This document shows positions 1 to 9,542 of a stretch of 64,000 nucleotides of DNA, in pieces. The translations under genes were made by a program, and so were the position numbers. This stretch comes from Pigmentiphaga humi (GTDB taxonomy: Bacteria > Pseudomonadota > Gammaproteobacteria > Burkholderiales > Burkholderiaceae_B), in contig NZ_UWPJ01000023.1 in NCBI RefSeq assembly GCF_900606115.1, positions 1 to 64,000 on the forward strand. Reading direction: 5' to 3'. The notes beneath the pieces are model-generated. The model did not search any database, was not told the origin of the DNA, and worked only from the letters and a program-made list of their open reading frames with translations. Numbering within the stretch: position 1 is the first letter of the stretch; each line of letters begins with the position of its first letter.

Positions 1-3000
1 CCGCTGAGCCTGTCGCTGGGCGGATCGGGCAAGGGCGGCGGGGCGGGCGGGGCGGTGTCCGTGACGGGCAGCAACACCCAGGGCTCGGCCGTTACCGTCA
101 CCAGCGGCGGCAAGACCCGCGCGTATACGGCGGCGATCATCACCAGCGGCGACGACGCGGCCGGCATCCTGGCGCAATCGGTCGGAGGCGGAGGGGGCCG
201 TGGCGGCGCGTCCACGTCCACCGCGCAATCGGGCGGAGCGAATGCCGTCAGCCTGGGGCTGGGCGGCGCCGCCGGTTCCGGCAGCTCCGGCGGCGCGGTC
301 AACGTCTGCGGCCAGGTCTCCGGCGGCGCCTGCACGTCGGCCATGACGGGGGCGGCGATCCTGACGGCCGGCGTGCATTCGACCGGCATCCTTGCCCAGT
401 CGATCGGAGGTGGCGGCGGCTCGGGCGGTTCGTCCAGCAGCATCGCCAGCGCCAATGCGGGCGGCGCGGACGGAGGCTCGTCGTTCGGCGCCAGCCTGGG
501 CGGCAAGACCGGCGGCGGAGGCTCGGGCGGTGCGGTGGCAGTCAACACCAATGTGACGGTGCAGACGCTGGGCGACATGTCCGCCGCCGTGCTGGCGCAA
601 TCGATAGGCGGCGGTGGGGGCGAGGGCGGCGGCGCCAGCGCGGGCGCCACCGGCGGCAACAAGGTGTCGGCCAGCCTCGCGCTGGGCGGCACGGGCGGCA
701 GCGGCGGCAATGGCGGCAGCGTTACCGTGGCCTTGGGCGGCAGCGGCGCCGAGATCGTGACCGGCGGTGCCAATGCGCCGGCGGTGGTTGCGCAATCGGT
801 GGGCGGTGGCGGCGGGACCGCCGGCATGGCGGCCACCACCAGTAGCGCGACCGGCGCGTACACGCCCAGCATAGGCGGCGCGCTGGGCGGCACGGGCGGC
901 AGCGGCGGCAATGGCGGGACGGTGAACCTGACCAGCAACGTGGCGGTCACGACCACCGGCATGCAATCGATCGGCCTGCTGGCGCAAAGCATAGGCGGCG
1001 GAGGCGGGCTGGCCACGGCGTCGACCGGCAACGCGGCCATCTTCAGCGGCACGATGACGCTGGGCAGCAAGGGCGGTTCGGGCGGCGCCGGCGGCGCTGC
1101 CTATGTCACGGCTTCGGGCAGCGTTACGACCTACGGCTTGTTCTCGTCCGGCATCGTTGCGCAGAGCGTGGGCGGCGGCGGCGGGGTCAGCGCGGTGCGC
1201 GCGAGCAACGTCGTGCTGGGCGGGACGGCCGACGACGCCAGCGGCGTGGTCAATCTTTCGAGCAACGCGGTCGTCACGACCGTGGGCGGGGCGTCGGCGG
1301 GCCTGGTCGCGCAGAGTATCGCCAGCGGCGGCCTGGCCACGAGCGGAGGTTCGGCGACCCTGGGCGGGGCGCCCAGCGGTTCCAATGGCGCGGCAGTGAA
1401 TGTCTGCAACAGCATCGTCGGCGGCAATTGCGCCAGCAACAGCGCCATCGGCGGCAGCATCGCGACCTGGGGCGATGCGTCGATCGGCCTGCTGGCGCAG
1501 AGCATAGGCGGCGGAGGCGGCGCGGTGCTGGCCAGCGGCAACGCCGTATCGGCCGATTTCAAGAATGGCGTCGGCTATTCGGGCACCGTGACGACGGTGC
1601 AGAACGCCGGCATCAGTACAGCGGGCGCCGGCTCCGCGGGAGTATTGGCGCAGTCGGTCGGCGGTGGCGGCGGCACCGTCGTGGCAGCTTACAACAATGC
1701 CGGCAACGCCAGCTATGCGGCGAACCTGGGCGGCTCGGGCATGAGCAACGACTACGGCGCGGCGGTCTCGGTCACCGCCTACGAGCACGCCATCGGCACG
1801 GCCGGCCCGAATGCTCCGGGCGTGGTGGCGCAATCCATCGGCGCCGGCGGCGGCTATTACAGCGCCAGCAATCTGGCGGCGGGCGGCAAGATGAACGTTT
1901 CGTTCACGCTCGGCGCTGATGCCGGCTCGGGCGTCGCCAATGCCGTGAAGATAGGCCTGGGCAGCGGCGGCGCGGCAACGGCGGTCAGCACGGCGGGCGC
2001 GAATTCCGCTGCGGTCGTCGCCCAGTCGATCGGCGGCGGCGGCGGTATCGCCAGCTTCTACGGCGCGCCGGGCGGTTCCGCCGTCAACGGCACCGTGACC
2101 GGCCAGCTTGGCCAGGTCGGCGGCAGCGGCATGAGCGGCACGGTCAACGTATCGGGCAGCGCGATCATCCGCACCACGGGCCTGCAATCGGCCGGTCTGC
2201 TGGCGCAGAGCATCACCGGAGGCGGCGGCCTGGCCCTGGCGGCTTCCAGCGACAACAGCCTGTTCAGCGGCACGGTTCGGTTGGGGTCGACCAAGGGCGG
2301 GAGCAACTACACCAACCCCGTCGCGGTCAATCTGACGGGCGGCAGCATCGCCACCAGCGGCGCGATGTCGCCGGGCATCGTCGCGCAGGACATCGGCGGT
2401 GGCGGCGGGCTCAGCCTGGTCGATGCCACCAACGTGGTGTTGGGCGGCGTCACCAACTCCAGCAGCTATACGGGATCGACGTCTAACAACAGCGCGGCAG
2501 TGACCAACGGCGCGGCCATCACCACGTCCGGCGCGGGCTCGATCGGCATCGTGGCCCAGAGCGTGGCGGGTGGCGGCGGCCTGGCCTACGCATCCGGTAG
2601 CGCCACGCTGGGCGGCGCGCCCAGCGGCTCGAACGCCGGCGCAGTGCTGGTCAACAGCAATGCCGCCATCTCGACCTCGGGAGTCAACGCCTTCGGCATC
2701 CTCGCGCAAAGCGTGGGTGGCGGTGGAGGCGCGGTGATCTCCACCGGCGGCGCAGTCGCCCCGACGTTCAAGGCCGGCTCCGGCAACGCCAGCGCCGTGA
2801 CGGTCAACGTCAACGCCTCCATCGCCACGACAGGCGCCGGCGCCCATGGCGTGGTCGCCCAGTCGGTGCGGGGCGGCGGCGGGCTGGTGACCAATGGGAC
2901 GACCACCGTGATGCAAGGCGGCACGAGCGGCAGCAGCGGGCTGGTCAAGGTCAATGTGGCGTCGGGCGTCAATGTCGTGGCAACGGGACAGGGTGCGGTC

Positions 3001-4809
3001 GGCATCAAGACCTGGTCTTCGACCGACCCCATCGTGAACATTGCTTCCGGGGCCACGGTCGTGGGCGGCACGGGCGGCAGCGCGCTGGAGTTCGAAGGGC
3101 CGACCAACGAACTCAACAACAGCGGTTCCGTGGGCAGCATCGACGGCGCGGACGGCGCGGCCGTGCGCACGATCTCCGGCGACACCACGGTCAACAACAG
3201 CGGCGCGCTCCAGGGCAACATCCACCTGGCGAAAGATGGCAGCAATCTCGTGCACAACCTCGGCACGGGCACGCTGGTCGCCGGGTCGACACTGGACCTG
3301 GGCGATACCGGCTTGCTGCGCAACGACGGCGTGCTGGCCAACGGCAACGCCGCCGGATCGGTGACGCGGATCACCGGCTCGCTCGAGCAGTCGGCCTCGG
3401 GGGTCATGGACTTGCGCGTCGATCATGCCAACGCCCGCATCGATGCCTTCGAGGTCAGCGGGTCGGCGAAGCTGCTGGGCAGCTTGCGGCCCACGCTGGT
3501 CAACGGCGGCTTGATCGCGCCCGGGACCACGCCGCTCGGCTCGTTCCTGCATGCGGCCGACGGCGTCGACGCCTCGGGCCTGTCGATAGGCAATACGGCC
3601 ATCCTGAGCTTTGCCCTGCACCGCAGCGGGAACGACGTTTCGCTCTCTTCCACCGCAGACTTCAGCCCGCTCGGCCTAGGCGCGGACAGCCAGCAGATCG
3701 GCGCGCTGATCGCGCGGGCGCAGAGCCAGGGCCTGCAACATTTCCAGCCGCTGGTCGCGGGGCTGGTGCAGATCCCGACGGTGACGGAACTGAGCCAGGC
3801 TTACTGGAATGTCAGCGGCGCGGCGGCATCGTCGGTCGCCATGGTGGGAGAACAGATGGGCACGGCGTTCAACCGCGTACTGCTCCAGCGTGCCACCGAC
3901 GTGCGCCCCAGCCGCGCCGCGGTGCCGCCGGGTTCACGGCAGCCTGGCGGAGAAGCCTGGCAGGACGGCCGCGACAATACCTGGGCGCAGATCTATGGCG
4001 ACAGCACCCGGATGGGCATGGATGACGCCCGCAGCAACGGCAACCTGTCCTCACGCAGTCTGGGATTGGTCATCGGCCATGACAGCAAGGTGTCGCCCGA
4101 CACCACCGTGGGGGTTGCGCTGGGCAGCGGCGTGGCGCACTTCGACGTGGGCGACCACTTCAACGGGCGCAACAACGCGCTGCAGGTCGGCGCCTATGCC
4201 TTGCAACGCGCGGGAGCGGCCTACGCGGCGGCCGCCGTGTCCTATTCCCTGCATCGCATGACCACGGACCGGTCGCTGCCGGCGATCCAGTCCACCTACG
4301 CGACCGATTTCCATGCGCACAGCGTGGGGAGCCGGGTGGAGGCCGGCTACCGGTTCGAGGGCGAGTCGTTCGCGGTGACGCCGTATGCGGCCCTGCAATT
4401 GCAGCGCGTGACCACGCCGGGCTATGCCGAAACAGGAGGCTCCGGCGCGGCGGCCGATCTGACGCTCGCGTACCAGCGGCGTTCGGCCAATTACGTGCGC
4501 ACCGAGCTGGGACTGGCGTTCGATAAGAACTTCGCGCTGGAAGGCGGCAAGTCGCTCGCCGTCAGGACCTCGGCGGCATGGGCGCACAACCATTCAGACA
4601 ATCCCGACCTGCATACGTCCTTCAACGCGCTCGGCGCTGGCAATTTCACCAGTTCGGCGCTCGCGCCCACTTCCGACCTCGCCCTGGTTTCGGCAGGCGT
4701 GGAACTGCGGCTGGCGAATCGCCTGTCGGTGGGCGTGAGCCTCTACGGAGAATTCGGCCATCGCACGCAGGCGGTAGCGGGCCGGGCGCTGATGCGCTAC
4801 CAGTGGTGA
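1..4809 (+). CDS. Type V autotransporter, glycine-rich repeat passenger plus beta-barrel (5' end outside window)
   Basis: The frame is open from the first base, with the same repeat character before the first possible start (GTG at 55), so the gene begins upstream; 1602 codons are visible. The passenger has 16 copies of a G-[IVL]-[LV]-A-Q-S-[IV]-G-G-G-G-G type motif about 60-90 residues apart, separated by Gly/Ser/Ala/Thr/Asn-rich beta-helix-like sequence. Repeats fade near base 2900. The last ~280 residues (from about base 3960) form an Autotransporter domain: WAQIYGD start, alternating beta strands, and a terminal aromatic residue (RYQW) as expected for a BAM signal. It should export its own passenger to the cell surface; adhesion is a guess. 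It converges on the TetR gene with a 19-base gap. Family call is firm, specific function unknown. Confidence 0.9.
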   Translation, partial: PLSLSLGGSGKGGGAGGAVSVTGSNTQGSAVTVTSGGKTRAYTAAIITSGDDAAGILAQSVGGGGGRGGASTSTAQSGGANAVSLGLGGAAGSGSSGGAVNVCGQVSGGACTSAMTGAAILTAGVHSTGILAQSIGGGGGSGGSSSSIASANAGGADGGSSFGASLGGKTGGGGSGGAVAVNTNVTVQTLGDMSAAVLAQSIGGGGGEGGGASAGATGGNKVSASLALGGTGGSGGNGGSVTVALGGSGAEIVTGGANAPAVVAQSVGGGGGTAGMAATTSSATGAYTPSIGGALGGTGGSGGNGGTVNLTSNVAVTTTGMQSIGLLAQSIGGGGGLATASTGNAAIFSGTMTLGSKGGSGGAGGAAYVTASGSVTTYGLFSSGIVAQSVGGGGGVSAVRASNVVLGGTADDASGVVNLSSNAVVTTVGGASAGLVAQSIASGGLATSGGSATLGGAPSGSNGAAVNVCNSIVGGNCASNSAIGGSIATWGDASIGLLAQSIGGGGGAVLASGNAVSADFKNGVGYSGTVTTVQNAGISTAGAGSAGVLAQSVGGGGGTVVAAYNNAGNASYAANLGGSGMSNDYGAAVSVTAYEHAIGTAGPNAPGVVAQSIGAGGGYYSASNLAAGGKMNVSFTLGADAGSGVANAVKIGLGSGGAATAVSTAGANSAAVVAQSIGGGGGIASFYGAPGGSAVNGTVTGQLGQVGGSGMSGTVNVSGSAIIRTTGLQSAGLLAQSITGGGGLALAASSDNSLFSGTVRLGSTKGGSNYTNPVAVNLTGGSIATSGAMSPGIVAQDIGGGGGLSLVDATNVVLGGVTNSSSYTGSTSNNSAAVTNGAAITTSGAGSIGIVAQSVAGGGGLAYASGSATLGGAPSGSNAGAVLVNSNAAISTSGVNAFGILAQSVGGGGGAVISTGGAVAPTFKAGSGNASAVTVNVNASIATTGAGAHGVVAQSVRGGGGLVTNGTTTVMQGGTSGSSGLVKVNVASGVNVVATGQGAVGIKTWSSTDPIVNIASGATVVGGTGGSALEFEGPTNELNNSGSVGSIDGADGAAVRTISGDTTVNNSGALQGNIHLAKDGSNLVHNLGTGTLVAGSTLDLGDTGLLRNDGVLANGNAAGSVTRITGSLEQSASGVMDLRVDHANARIDAFEVSGSAKLLGSLRPTLVNGGLIAPGTTPLGSFLHAADGVDASGLSIGNTAILSFALHRSGNDVSLSSTADFSPLGLGADSQQIGALIARAQSQGLQHFQPLVAGLVQIPTVTELSQAYWNVSGAAASSVAMVGEQMGTAFNRVLLQRATDVRPSRAAVPPGSRQPGGEAWQDGRDNTWAQIYGDSTRMGMDDARSNGNLSSRSLGLVIGHDSKVSPDTTVGVALGSGVAHFDVGDHFNGRNNALQVGAYALQRAGAAYAAAAVSYSLHRMTTDRSLPAIQSTYATDFHAHSVGSRVEAGYRFEGESFAVTPYAALQLQRVTTPGYAETGGSGAAADLTLAYQRRSANYVRTELGLAFDKNFALEGGKSLAVRTSAAWAHNHSDNPDLHTSFNALGAGNFTSSALAPTSDLALVSAGVELRLANRLSVGVSLYGEFGHRTQAVAGRALMRYQW

Positions 4810-4828
4810 GGAGGCGCCGGCTGCGGCT

Positions 4829-5521
4829 TCAAGAAGCGTCGTGCCCCCCCGGCTCTCGACGACGAGATATTGAACCGGCATAGTCGCGGCTGACCGCCTC
4901 CAGTCCTGCCATGGCGAATCGGCTCAGATGCTCCACCAGCACCGCGCCCGGCATCTGCAGCATTGTCTGCACGGGGCCGGGAATGCCGCGCCTGCCGATC
5001 TGCAGCAGCAAGCAGGGCGCAATGACGCTGAGCAGGCAGCGCTGGAGGGCGGGCTCATCTTCGGGGATGCCGGTGATTTCGCTCAGGATGGCCGCGACGA
5101 GCGAGGCCTTGAGCGGGATTTCCGACTGGAACAGGGCCTGGATGTGCGAGGAAGGCGCGAGGAGTTCGGCCGTCAGTACGCTGATGTGCCACTTCTCCGG
5201 TCCGCTCAATGCATTCCGGACCATGCGGTCGATCAGCGCGCTGAGCTTGTCTGCCGCCGGCGCCGGGCTTCGAGCCAGCCGCTGCAGGTCCGCGACGTCC
5301 ACCAAGCGGCGGTGCGCTTCGGTCAGGACGGCCTGATAGAGCCCGCTGCGGCTGCCGAAGTGGTAATTGATCGAGGCCAGGTCTACGCCGGCTTGCGCGG
5401 CGATGGCTTTGCTGGTGGTTTCGGCGAACCCCTGGGCGGCGAAGAGTTCACCGGCGGCTTCGAGGATGCGTGTACGGGTTGCCTCGCCATCCGTGCGAGG
5501 GCTGCGGGAGGTGTTCCTCAT
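4829..5521 (-). CDS. TetR-family regulator, CecR/YbiH-like
   Basis: 230 residues. An N-terminal TetR helix-turn-helix spans about residues 14-60 (TRTRILEAAGELFAAQGF, then SINYHFGSRSGLYQAV), followed by a C-terminal ligand domain of the DUF1956/CecR kind. In Enterobacteria cecR (ybiH) sits beside and controls the ybhGFSR efflux genes. Here the gene is divergent from exactly that type of operon, so it very likely represses both itself and the transporter through the palindrome at 5576-5598. The ATG at 5521 is the first in the frame and fits the family length. Ligand unknown. Confidence 0.88.
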   Translation of the reverse strand: MRNTSRSPRTDGEATRTRILEAAGELFAAQGFAETTSKAIAAQAGVDLASINYHFGSRSGLYQAVLTEAHRRLVDVADLQRLARSPAPAADKLSALIDRMVRNALSGPEKWHISVLTAELLAPSSHIQALFQSEIPLKASLVAAILSEITGIPEDEPALQRCLLSVIAPCLLLQIGRRGIPGPVQTMLQMPGAVLVEHLSRFAMAGLEAVSRDYAGSISRRREPGGHDAS

Positions 5522-5557
5522 CGATCCGAGGTTCCTGCGAATGGGCTGAATGCTTCG

Positions 5558-5598
5558 ATTCTGCTTGATCTTGATATTAAATTCAATTTAAATTTAAT
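5558..5598. promoter_or_regulatory. Divergent promoters overlapping an AT-rich operator palindrome
   Basis: A perfect inverted repeat lies at 5576-5598: ATTAAATT, seven bases, AATTTAAT, in an otherwise GC-rich chromosome. A rightward promoter fits it exactly (TTGATA at 5571-5576, 16 bases, TTTAAT at 5593-5598). A leftward promoter also overlaps it (on the minus strand TTGAAT at 5586-5581, 17 bases, CAGAAT at 5563-5558). One TetR dimer here would block both the regulator and the efflux operon. The palindrome is seen directly; promoter and operator roles are inferred. Confidence 0.72.
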
Positions 5599-5644
5599 GT
5601 GAGATCGCCATCCGAATCGCCTTTGACACCATGGAATTCCAAGC

Positions 5645-6646
5645 ATGAAGAAGCCTCTCATTCTTCTCGTGGCCATTGCTGCCCTGACTCTTGCCGTCTG
5701 GGGCGGGTGGCGCTTCAGCCATCGTGATGACGGCGGCGCGCTGGTTTTCTACGGCAACGTGGACATCCGGCAGGTGTCCTTGGCTTTCGACGGCAGCGGC
5801 CGGGTCAAGGAGCTGCGCGCAGAGGAAGGCGACCGCGTCGAGGCGGGCGCGCTTCTCGGTGTGCTGGATACACAGACGCTGGCGCTGCAGGCCGAGCAGG
5901 CGCAGGCGCAAATCGGCGTGCAGCAGCAGGCGCTGCTGCGCCTGCGCAATGGTTCGCGCCCGCAGGAGATCGCCCAGGCGCGCAGCCGGCTGGTTGCCGC
6001 GCAGTCCGATGCCGTCCGCGTCGAACAGGACCTGGCGCGTCTGCAGGGCATTGCCGCCAATACGCAGGGCCGCGGCGTCAGCGCGCAGGACATGGACCGC
6101 GCCAGGAGCGCCGTGCAAATCGCCCAGGCGCAGGTCGCGGAGCAGCGCGAAGCCCTGCGGCTGACGGAAGCGGGGGCGCGCAAGGAGGATATCGCCGGCG
6201 CCGACGCCCAGCTCAAGGTTTCGCAAGCGCAACTGACCTTGTTGCGGCATCAGATATCCCAAGGCGAACTCCGGGCGCCCGCCGATGCGGTCGTGCGTTC
6301 GCGCCTGCTCGAGCCGGGCGACATGGCCACGCCGCAGCGTCCGGTGTTTGCGCTGGCGTTGATCCAGCCCAAGTGGGTGCGCATCTACGTCGGGGAAACC
6401 GAGCTTGGCAAGGTCAAGCCCGGCATGGCGGCGCGTGTCGCGACCGACAGCCATCCCGGCCAGCCCATCGCCGGCAAGGTCGGCTACATCTCGTCGGTGG
6501 CCGAGTTCACGCCCAAGTCGGTCCAGACCGAGGAATTGCGCACCAGCCTGGTCTACGAAGTGCGGGTGCTGGTCGAGGACCCGCAGGACGTACTGCGGCT
6601 GGGGCAGCCGGCAACCGTCCGCATGGAGGCGGACGCCGCGCCATGA
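5645..6646 (+). CDS. HlyD-family periplasmic adaptor (membrane fusion protein), YbhG-like
   Basis: 333 residues. The N-terminal membrane anchor is residues 1-25 (MKKPLILLVAIAALTLAVWG). A split biotinyl/lipoyl domain (VKELRAEEGDRVEAGALLGVLD, later GELRAPADAVVRSRLLEPGD) flanks a long alpha-helical coiled-coil hairpin rich in Gln, Ala and Arg (about residues 75-200), then a beta-barrel. It should bridge the inner-membrane ABC permease to the outer-membrane channel at the end of the operon. It is the first gene of the operon, and its stop overlaps the next start by four bases (ATGA). It matches E. coli YbhG in order and architecture. Confidence 0.9.
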   Translation: MKKPLILLVAIAALTLAVWGGWRFSHRDDGGALVFYGNVDIRQVSLAFDGSGRVKELRAEEGDRVEAGALLGVLDTQTLALQAEQAQAQIGVQQQALLRLRNGSRPQEIAQARSRLVAAQSDAVRVEQDLARLQGIAANTQGRGVSAQDMDRARSAVQIAQAQVAEQREALRLTEAGARKEDIAGADAQLKVSQAQLTLLRHQISQGELRAPADAVVRSRLLEPGDMATPQRPVFALALIQPKWVRIYVGETELGKVKPGMAARVATDSHPGQPIAGKVGYISSVAEFTPKSVQTEELRTSLVYEVRVLVEDPQDVLRLGQPATVRMEADAAP

Positions 6647-8415
6647 ACGATGTCCGCGCTACGGTAGTCGCCGACAACCTGCGCAAGACCTTCGAGGCGC
6701 CGGGCGGTGGACCGCTGCATGCGGTCAACGAGGTGTCCTTGCGCGTGCGGCCGGGCGAACTGACCGCGCTGGTCGGCCCGGACGGCGCGGGCAAGACCAC
6801 GCTGCTGCGCATGGTGGCCGGCTTGCTCGAGCCGGACGCCGGAACACTGCTGGTGCTGGGCATCGACGCCGCTCGGGATCCGCAGGCGGTGCAGGACCGC
6901 ATCAGCTACATGCCGCAGCGCTTCGGCCTGTATGAAGACCTGAGCGTGCAGGAGAACCTGGACCTGTATGCCGACCTGCATGGCGTGCCGCGTGAGGCGC
7001 GGCGCGAACGTTTTGCGCGCATGCTGGAAATGACCGACATGGCGCGTTTCACGGACCGCCTGGCCGGCAAGCTGTCCGGCGGCATGAAGCAGAAGCTGGG
7101 ACTGGCTTGTACGCTGGTGCGCTCGCCCGATCTGCTGTTGCTCGACGAGCCTAGCGTCGGCGTCGATCCGCTGTCGCGCCGCGACCTGTGGCAGATCGTG
7201 CGGCAACTGGTCGATGACGAGAACCTGAGCGTGATCGTCAGCACCGCGTACATGGATGAGGCCGAGCGCTGCGCGCAGGTATTCGTGATGCACGAGGGCC
7301 GCCTGCTGGCCGAGGGGGCTCCGGCCGCGCTTGCCGGCCGCGCCCGTGGGTTGACTTTCACCGCGGTGCCGACGCCGGACGTCCCCGCCCGCGACTTGCA
7401 GGCACGCCTGATCGACGCCGGGGCGCTGATCGTCGATGCCGTGCCCAAGGGCGGCGCGGTGCGCTTCATCCGCCAGCCTGATGCGGACGAACGGGCGCTC
7501 GGCGAACTGCTCGGTGGCGCCGAGCGCCGGGCGCGGCCGCAGGAGCTGGAAGACGCTTTCATGATGATGCTGCGCCGGCACCAGGAAGATGCCGGATCGG
7601 CGCCGCAGCCGGAAACCACCGCCCCGCAGGCCGCTGCAAGGGCCAAGGACGACGGACCGGTGATCGTGGTGCGCGGCCTGGTGCGCAAGTTCGGCGACTT
7701 CACCGCGGTCGCCAGCACCTCCTTCGAAGTGGCCCGCGGCGAGATCTTCGGCCTGCTGGGCCCCAACGGCGCGGGCAAGACCACCACCTTCCGCATGCTG
7801 TGCGGGCTGCTGCCGGCCACCAGCGGCCACCTGGAAGTGGCGGGCCTGAACTTGCGCACGGCACGCGCGCGGGCGCGCGGCCGCATCGGCTACGTCTCGC
7901 AGAAGTTCGCGCTGTACGGCAACCTCACAGTGAGGGAGAACCTGGAGTTCTTCGGCGGCGCCTACGGCCTGCGCGGCCAGGCGCGGCGCGAGCGCGTGGC
8001 CGCGATGATCGACCGCTTCGGTCTGGAACCCAAGGCCGTCAGCGGATTGCTGCCCGGCGGCTACAAGCAGCGCCTGGCCATGGCGGCCGGCCTGCTGCAC
8101 GAGCCGGAAATCCTGTTCCTCGACGAGCCGACGAGCGGTATCGACCCGCTGGCGCGCCGCGCCTTCTGGCGCACCATCACCGGACTTGCGCAAGGTGGCG
8201 TGACCGTCGTCATCACCACCCATTTCATGGAAGAGGCGGAGTACTGCGACCGCATCGCCATCCAGGACGCCGGGAGGATGCTGGCGCTCGGCACGCCTCG
8301 GGAGGTGCGCGAGCAGGCCGGCGGCGATGGCGCCGCCGACATGGACAGCGCCTTCATCGCCATCGTCGAACAGGGCCGCGCCCAGGCTTCTCGAGGTGCC
8401 GGGGGAGCCGTATGA
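6643..8415 (+). CDS. ABC transporter ATPase with two fused nucleotide-binding domains, YbhF-like
   Basis: 590 residues from the ATG that overlaps the adaptor stop; the frame is open further upstream, but that part overlaps the adaptor gene and is not conserved-looking. Domain 1 (residues ~5-310) has Walker A GPDGAGKTT (Asp in place of the usual Asn), signature LSGGMKQ and Walker B LLLLDEP. Domain 2 (~340-590) has Walker A GPNGAGKTT, a degenerate signature LPGGYKQ, and LFLDEPTSGID. A Pro/Ala/Gln-rich linker joins them. Tandem NBDs are typical of YbhF and drug exporters with two permease genes. It should power the YbhS/YbhR-like permeases encoded next. Confidence 0.92.
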   Translation: MNDVRATVVADNLRKTFEAPGGGPLHAVNEVSLRVRPGELTALVGPDGAGKTTLLRMVAGLLEPDAGTLLVLGIDAARDPQAVQDRISYMPQRFGLYEDLSVQENLDLYADLHGVPREARRERFARMLEMTDMARFTDRLAGKLSGGMKQKLGLACTLVRSPDLLLLDEPSVGVDPLSRRDLWQIVRQLVDDENLSVIVSTAYMDEAERCAQVFVMHEGRLLAEGAPAALAGRARGLTFTAVPTPDVPARDLQARLIDAGALIVDAVPKGGAVRFIRQPDADERALGELLGGAERRARPQELEDAFMMMLRRHQEDAGSAPQPETTAPQAAARAKDDGPVIVVRGLVRKFGDFTAVASTSFEVARGEIFGLLGPNGAGKTTTFRMLCGLLPATSGHLEVAGLNLRTARARARGRIGYVSQKFALYGNLTVRENLEFFGGAYGLRGQARRERVAAMIDRFGLEPKAVSGLLPGGYKQRLAMAAGLLHEPEILFLDEPTSGIDPLARRAFWRTITGLAQGGVTVVITTHFMEEAEYCDRIAIQDAGRMLALGTPREVREQAGGDGAADMDSAFIAIVEQGRAQASRGAGGAV

Positions 8416-9542
8416 ACAGGAACGGCTTCGTCAGGCGCTTCATTGCCCTGCTGCGCAAGGAGGTGCGGCAGATGCTGCGCGACAAGAGCAATATGGCCGT
8501 GGGCCTGCTGCTGCCCGCCGCGCTGATCCTGCTGTTCGGCTATGGCCTGTCGTTCGACGTGAAGCACGCGCCGGTCGCCGTGGTCATGGAGGATGTTTCG
8601 CCCATCGCGCGGCAGGTTGTCGACGGATTGTCGGGGTCTTCCTACCTGTCGCCGGTCTGGACGCGCAGCATGGCCGATGCCGAGGCCCGCATGCGCGCGG
8701 GCGAGGTCGATGGCATCGTCCGCATTCCTCCTGATTTCTCGCGCCGCCTGGCGGCGGGCGATGCACGCGTCCAGCTCGTGCTCAATGGCGCCAACACCAC
8801 GACCGCGCAAACGCTGGAAGGGTATGTCGGCGGCGCCATCGGCACCTGGATGCAACGGCAGGCCGATCGCGCCGGCAACAAGCCGCCTGGCGCGGGTGGC
8901 GTGGAGGTGGTGCAGCGCATGTGGTTCAACGAGGCGGGCAGCAGCACCTGGTATCTGGTGCCCGGGCTGGTCGTGCTCGTGCTGACGCTGATCGGGGCCT
9001 TTCTCACCTCGCTGCTGATCGCCCGCGAATGGGAGCGCGGCACGTTCGAGCCGCTGTTCGTGACGCCGGTGCGGCCGACCGAACTGGTGCTGGCCAAGCT
9101 GGCGCCGTATCTCGTGATCGGCGCCATCGACCTGGCGCTGTGTCTGCTGGCGGCGAAGTTCCTCTTCGAGGTGCCGATGCGCGGTTCGCTGCTGGTCATC
9201 GGCCTGACGTCGATGCTGTACCTGACGGTCTCGCTGTTGCTGGGGCTGTTCATTTCCGGCGTTACGCGAAATCAGTTCCAGGCCAGCCAGGTCGCGCTGC
9301 TGACCAGCTTCCTGCCGGCGATGATGCTGTCGGGCTTCGTCTTCGACCTGCGCAACGTCCCGCTGGCGATCCAGGTAGTCAGCAATCTGCTGCCCGCCAC
9401 CCATTTCATGGGCTTGGTCAAGACCTTGTTTCTGGCGGGCGACGATTGGCCGGCCATTCTGCGCAGTACGTCCATCCTCACCGGATATGCCGTGGCACTG
9501 GCCTGGGCGACGCGGCGTACGCTGCGCAAGAAACTGGACTGA
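8412..9542 (+). CDS. ABC-2 type permease, YbhS-like
   Basis: 376 residues, starting at the ATG overlapping the ATPase stop by four bases. One N-terminal membrane segment (NMAVGLLLPAALILLFGYGLSF) is followed by a ~140-residue periplasmic domain, then five hydrophobic segments from about residue 180 with the ABC-2 hallmark EREWERGTFE-like loop (AREWERGTFEPLFVTPVRP). This is the usual layout of YbhS/YbhR/YhhJ proteins. It likely forms a heterodimer with the next gene product for export of a hydrophobic compound. Substrate cannot be read from sequence. Confidence 0.9.
   Translation: MNRNGFVRRFIALLRKEVRQMLRDKSNMAVGLLLPAALILLFGYGLSFDVKHAPVAVVMEDVSPIARQVVDGLSGSSYLSPVWTRSMADAEARMRAGEVDGIVRIPPDFSRRLAAGDARVQLVLNGANTTTAQTLEGYVGGAIGTWMQRQADRAGNKPPGAGGVEVVQRMWFNEAGSSTWYLVPGLVVLVLTLIGAFLTSLLIAREWERGTFEPLFVTPVRPTELVLAKLAPYLVIGAIDLALCLLAAKFLFEVPMRGSLLVIGLTSMLYLTVSLLLGLFISGVTRNQFQASQVALLTSFLPAMMLSGFVFDLRNVPLAIQVVSNLLPATHFMGLVKTLFLAGDDWPAILRSTSILTGYAVALAWATRRTLRKKLD

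Noticed and set aside
160-2900. Regular repeats that might suggest a CRISPR-like array
   Set aside because: The repeats are in frame, translate to AQS-GGGGG motifs, and vary at third positions; they are protein repeats.
6373-6642. N-terminal extension of the dual ATPase gene
   Set aside because: It overlaps the adaptor gene entirely; the ATG at 6643 overlaps the adaptor stop and begins the conserved NBD.
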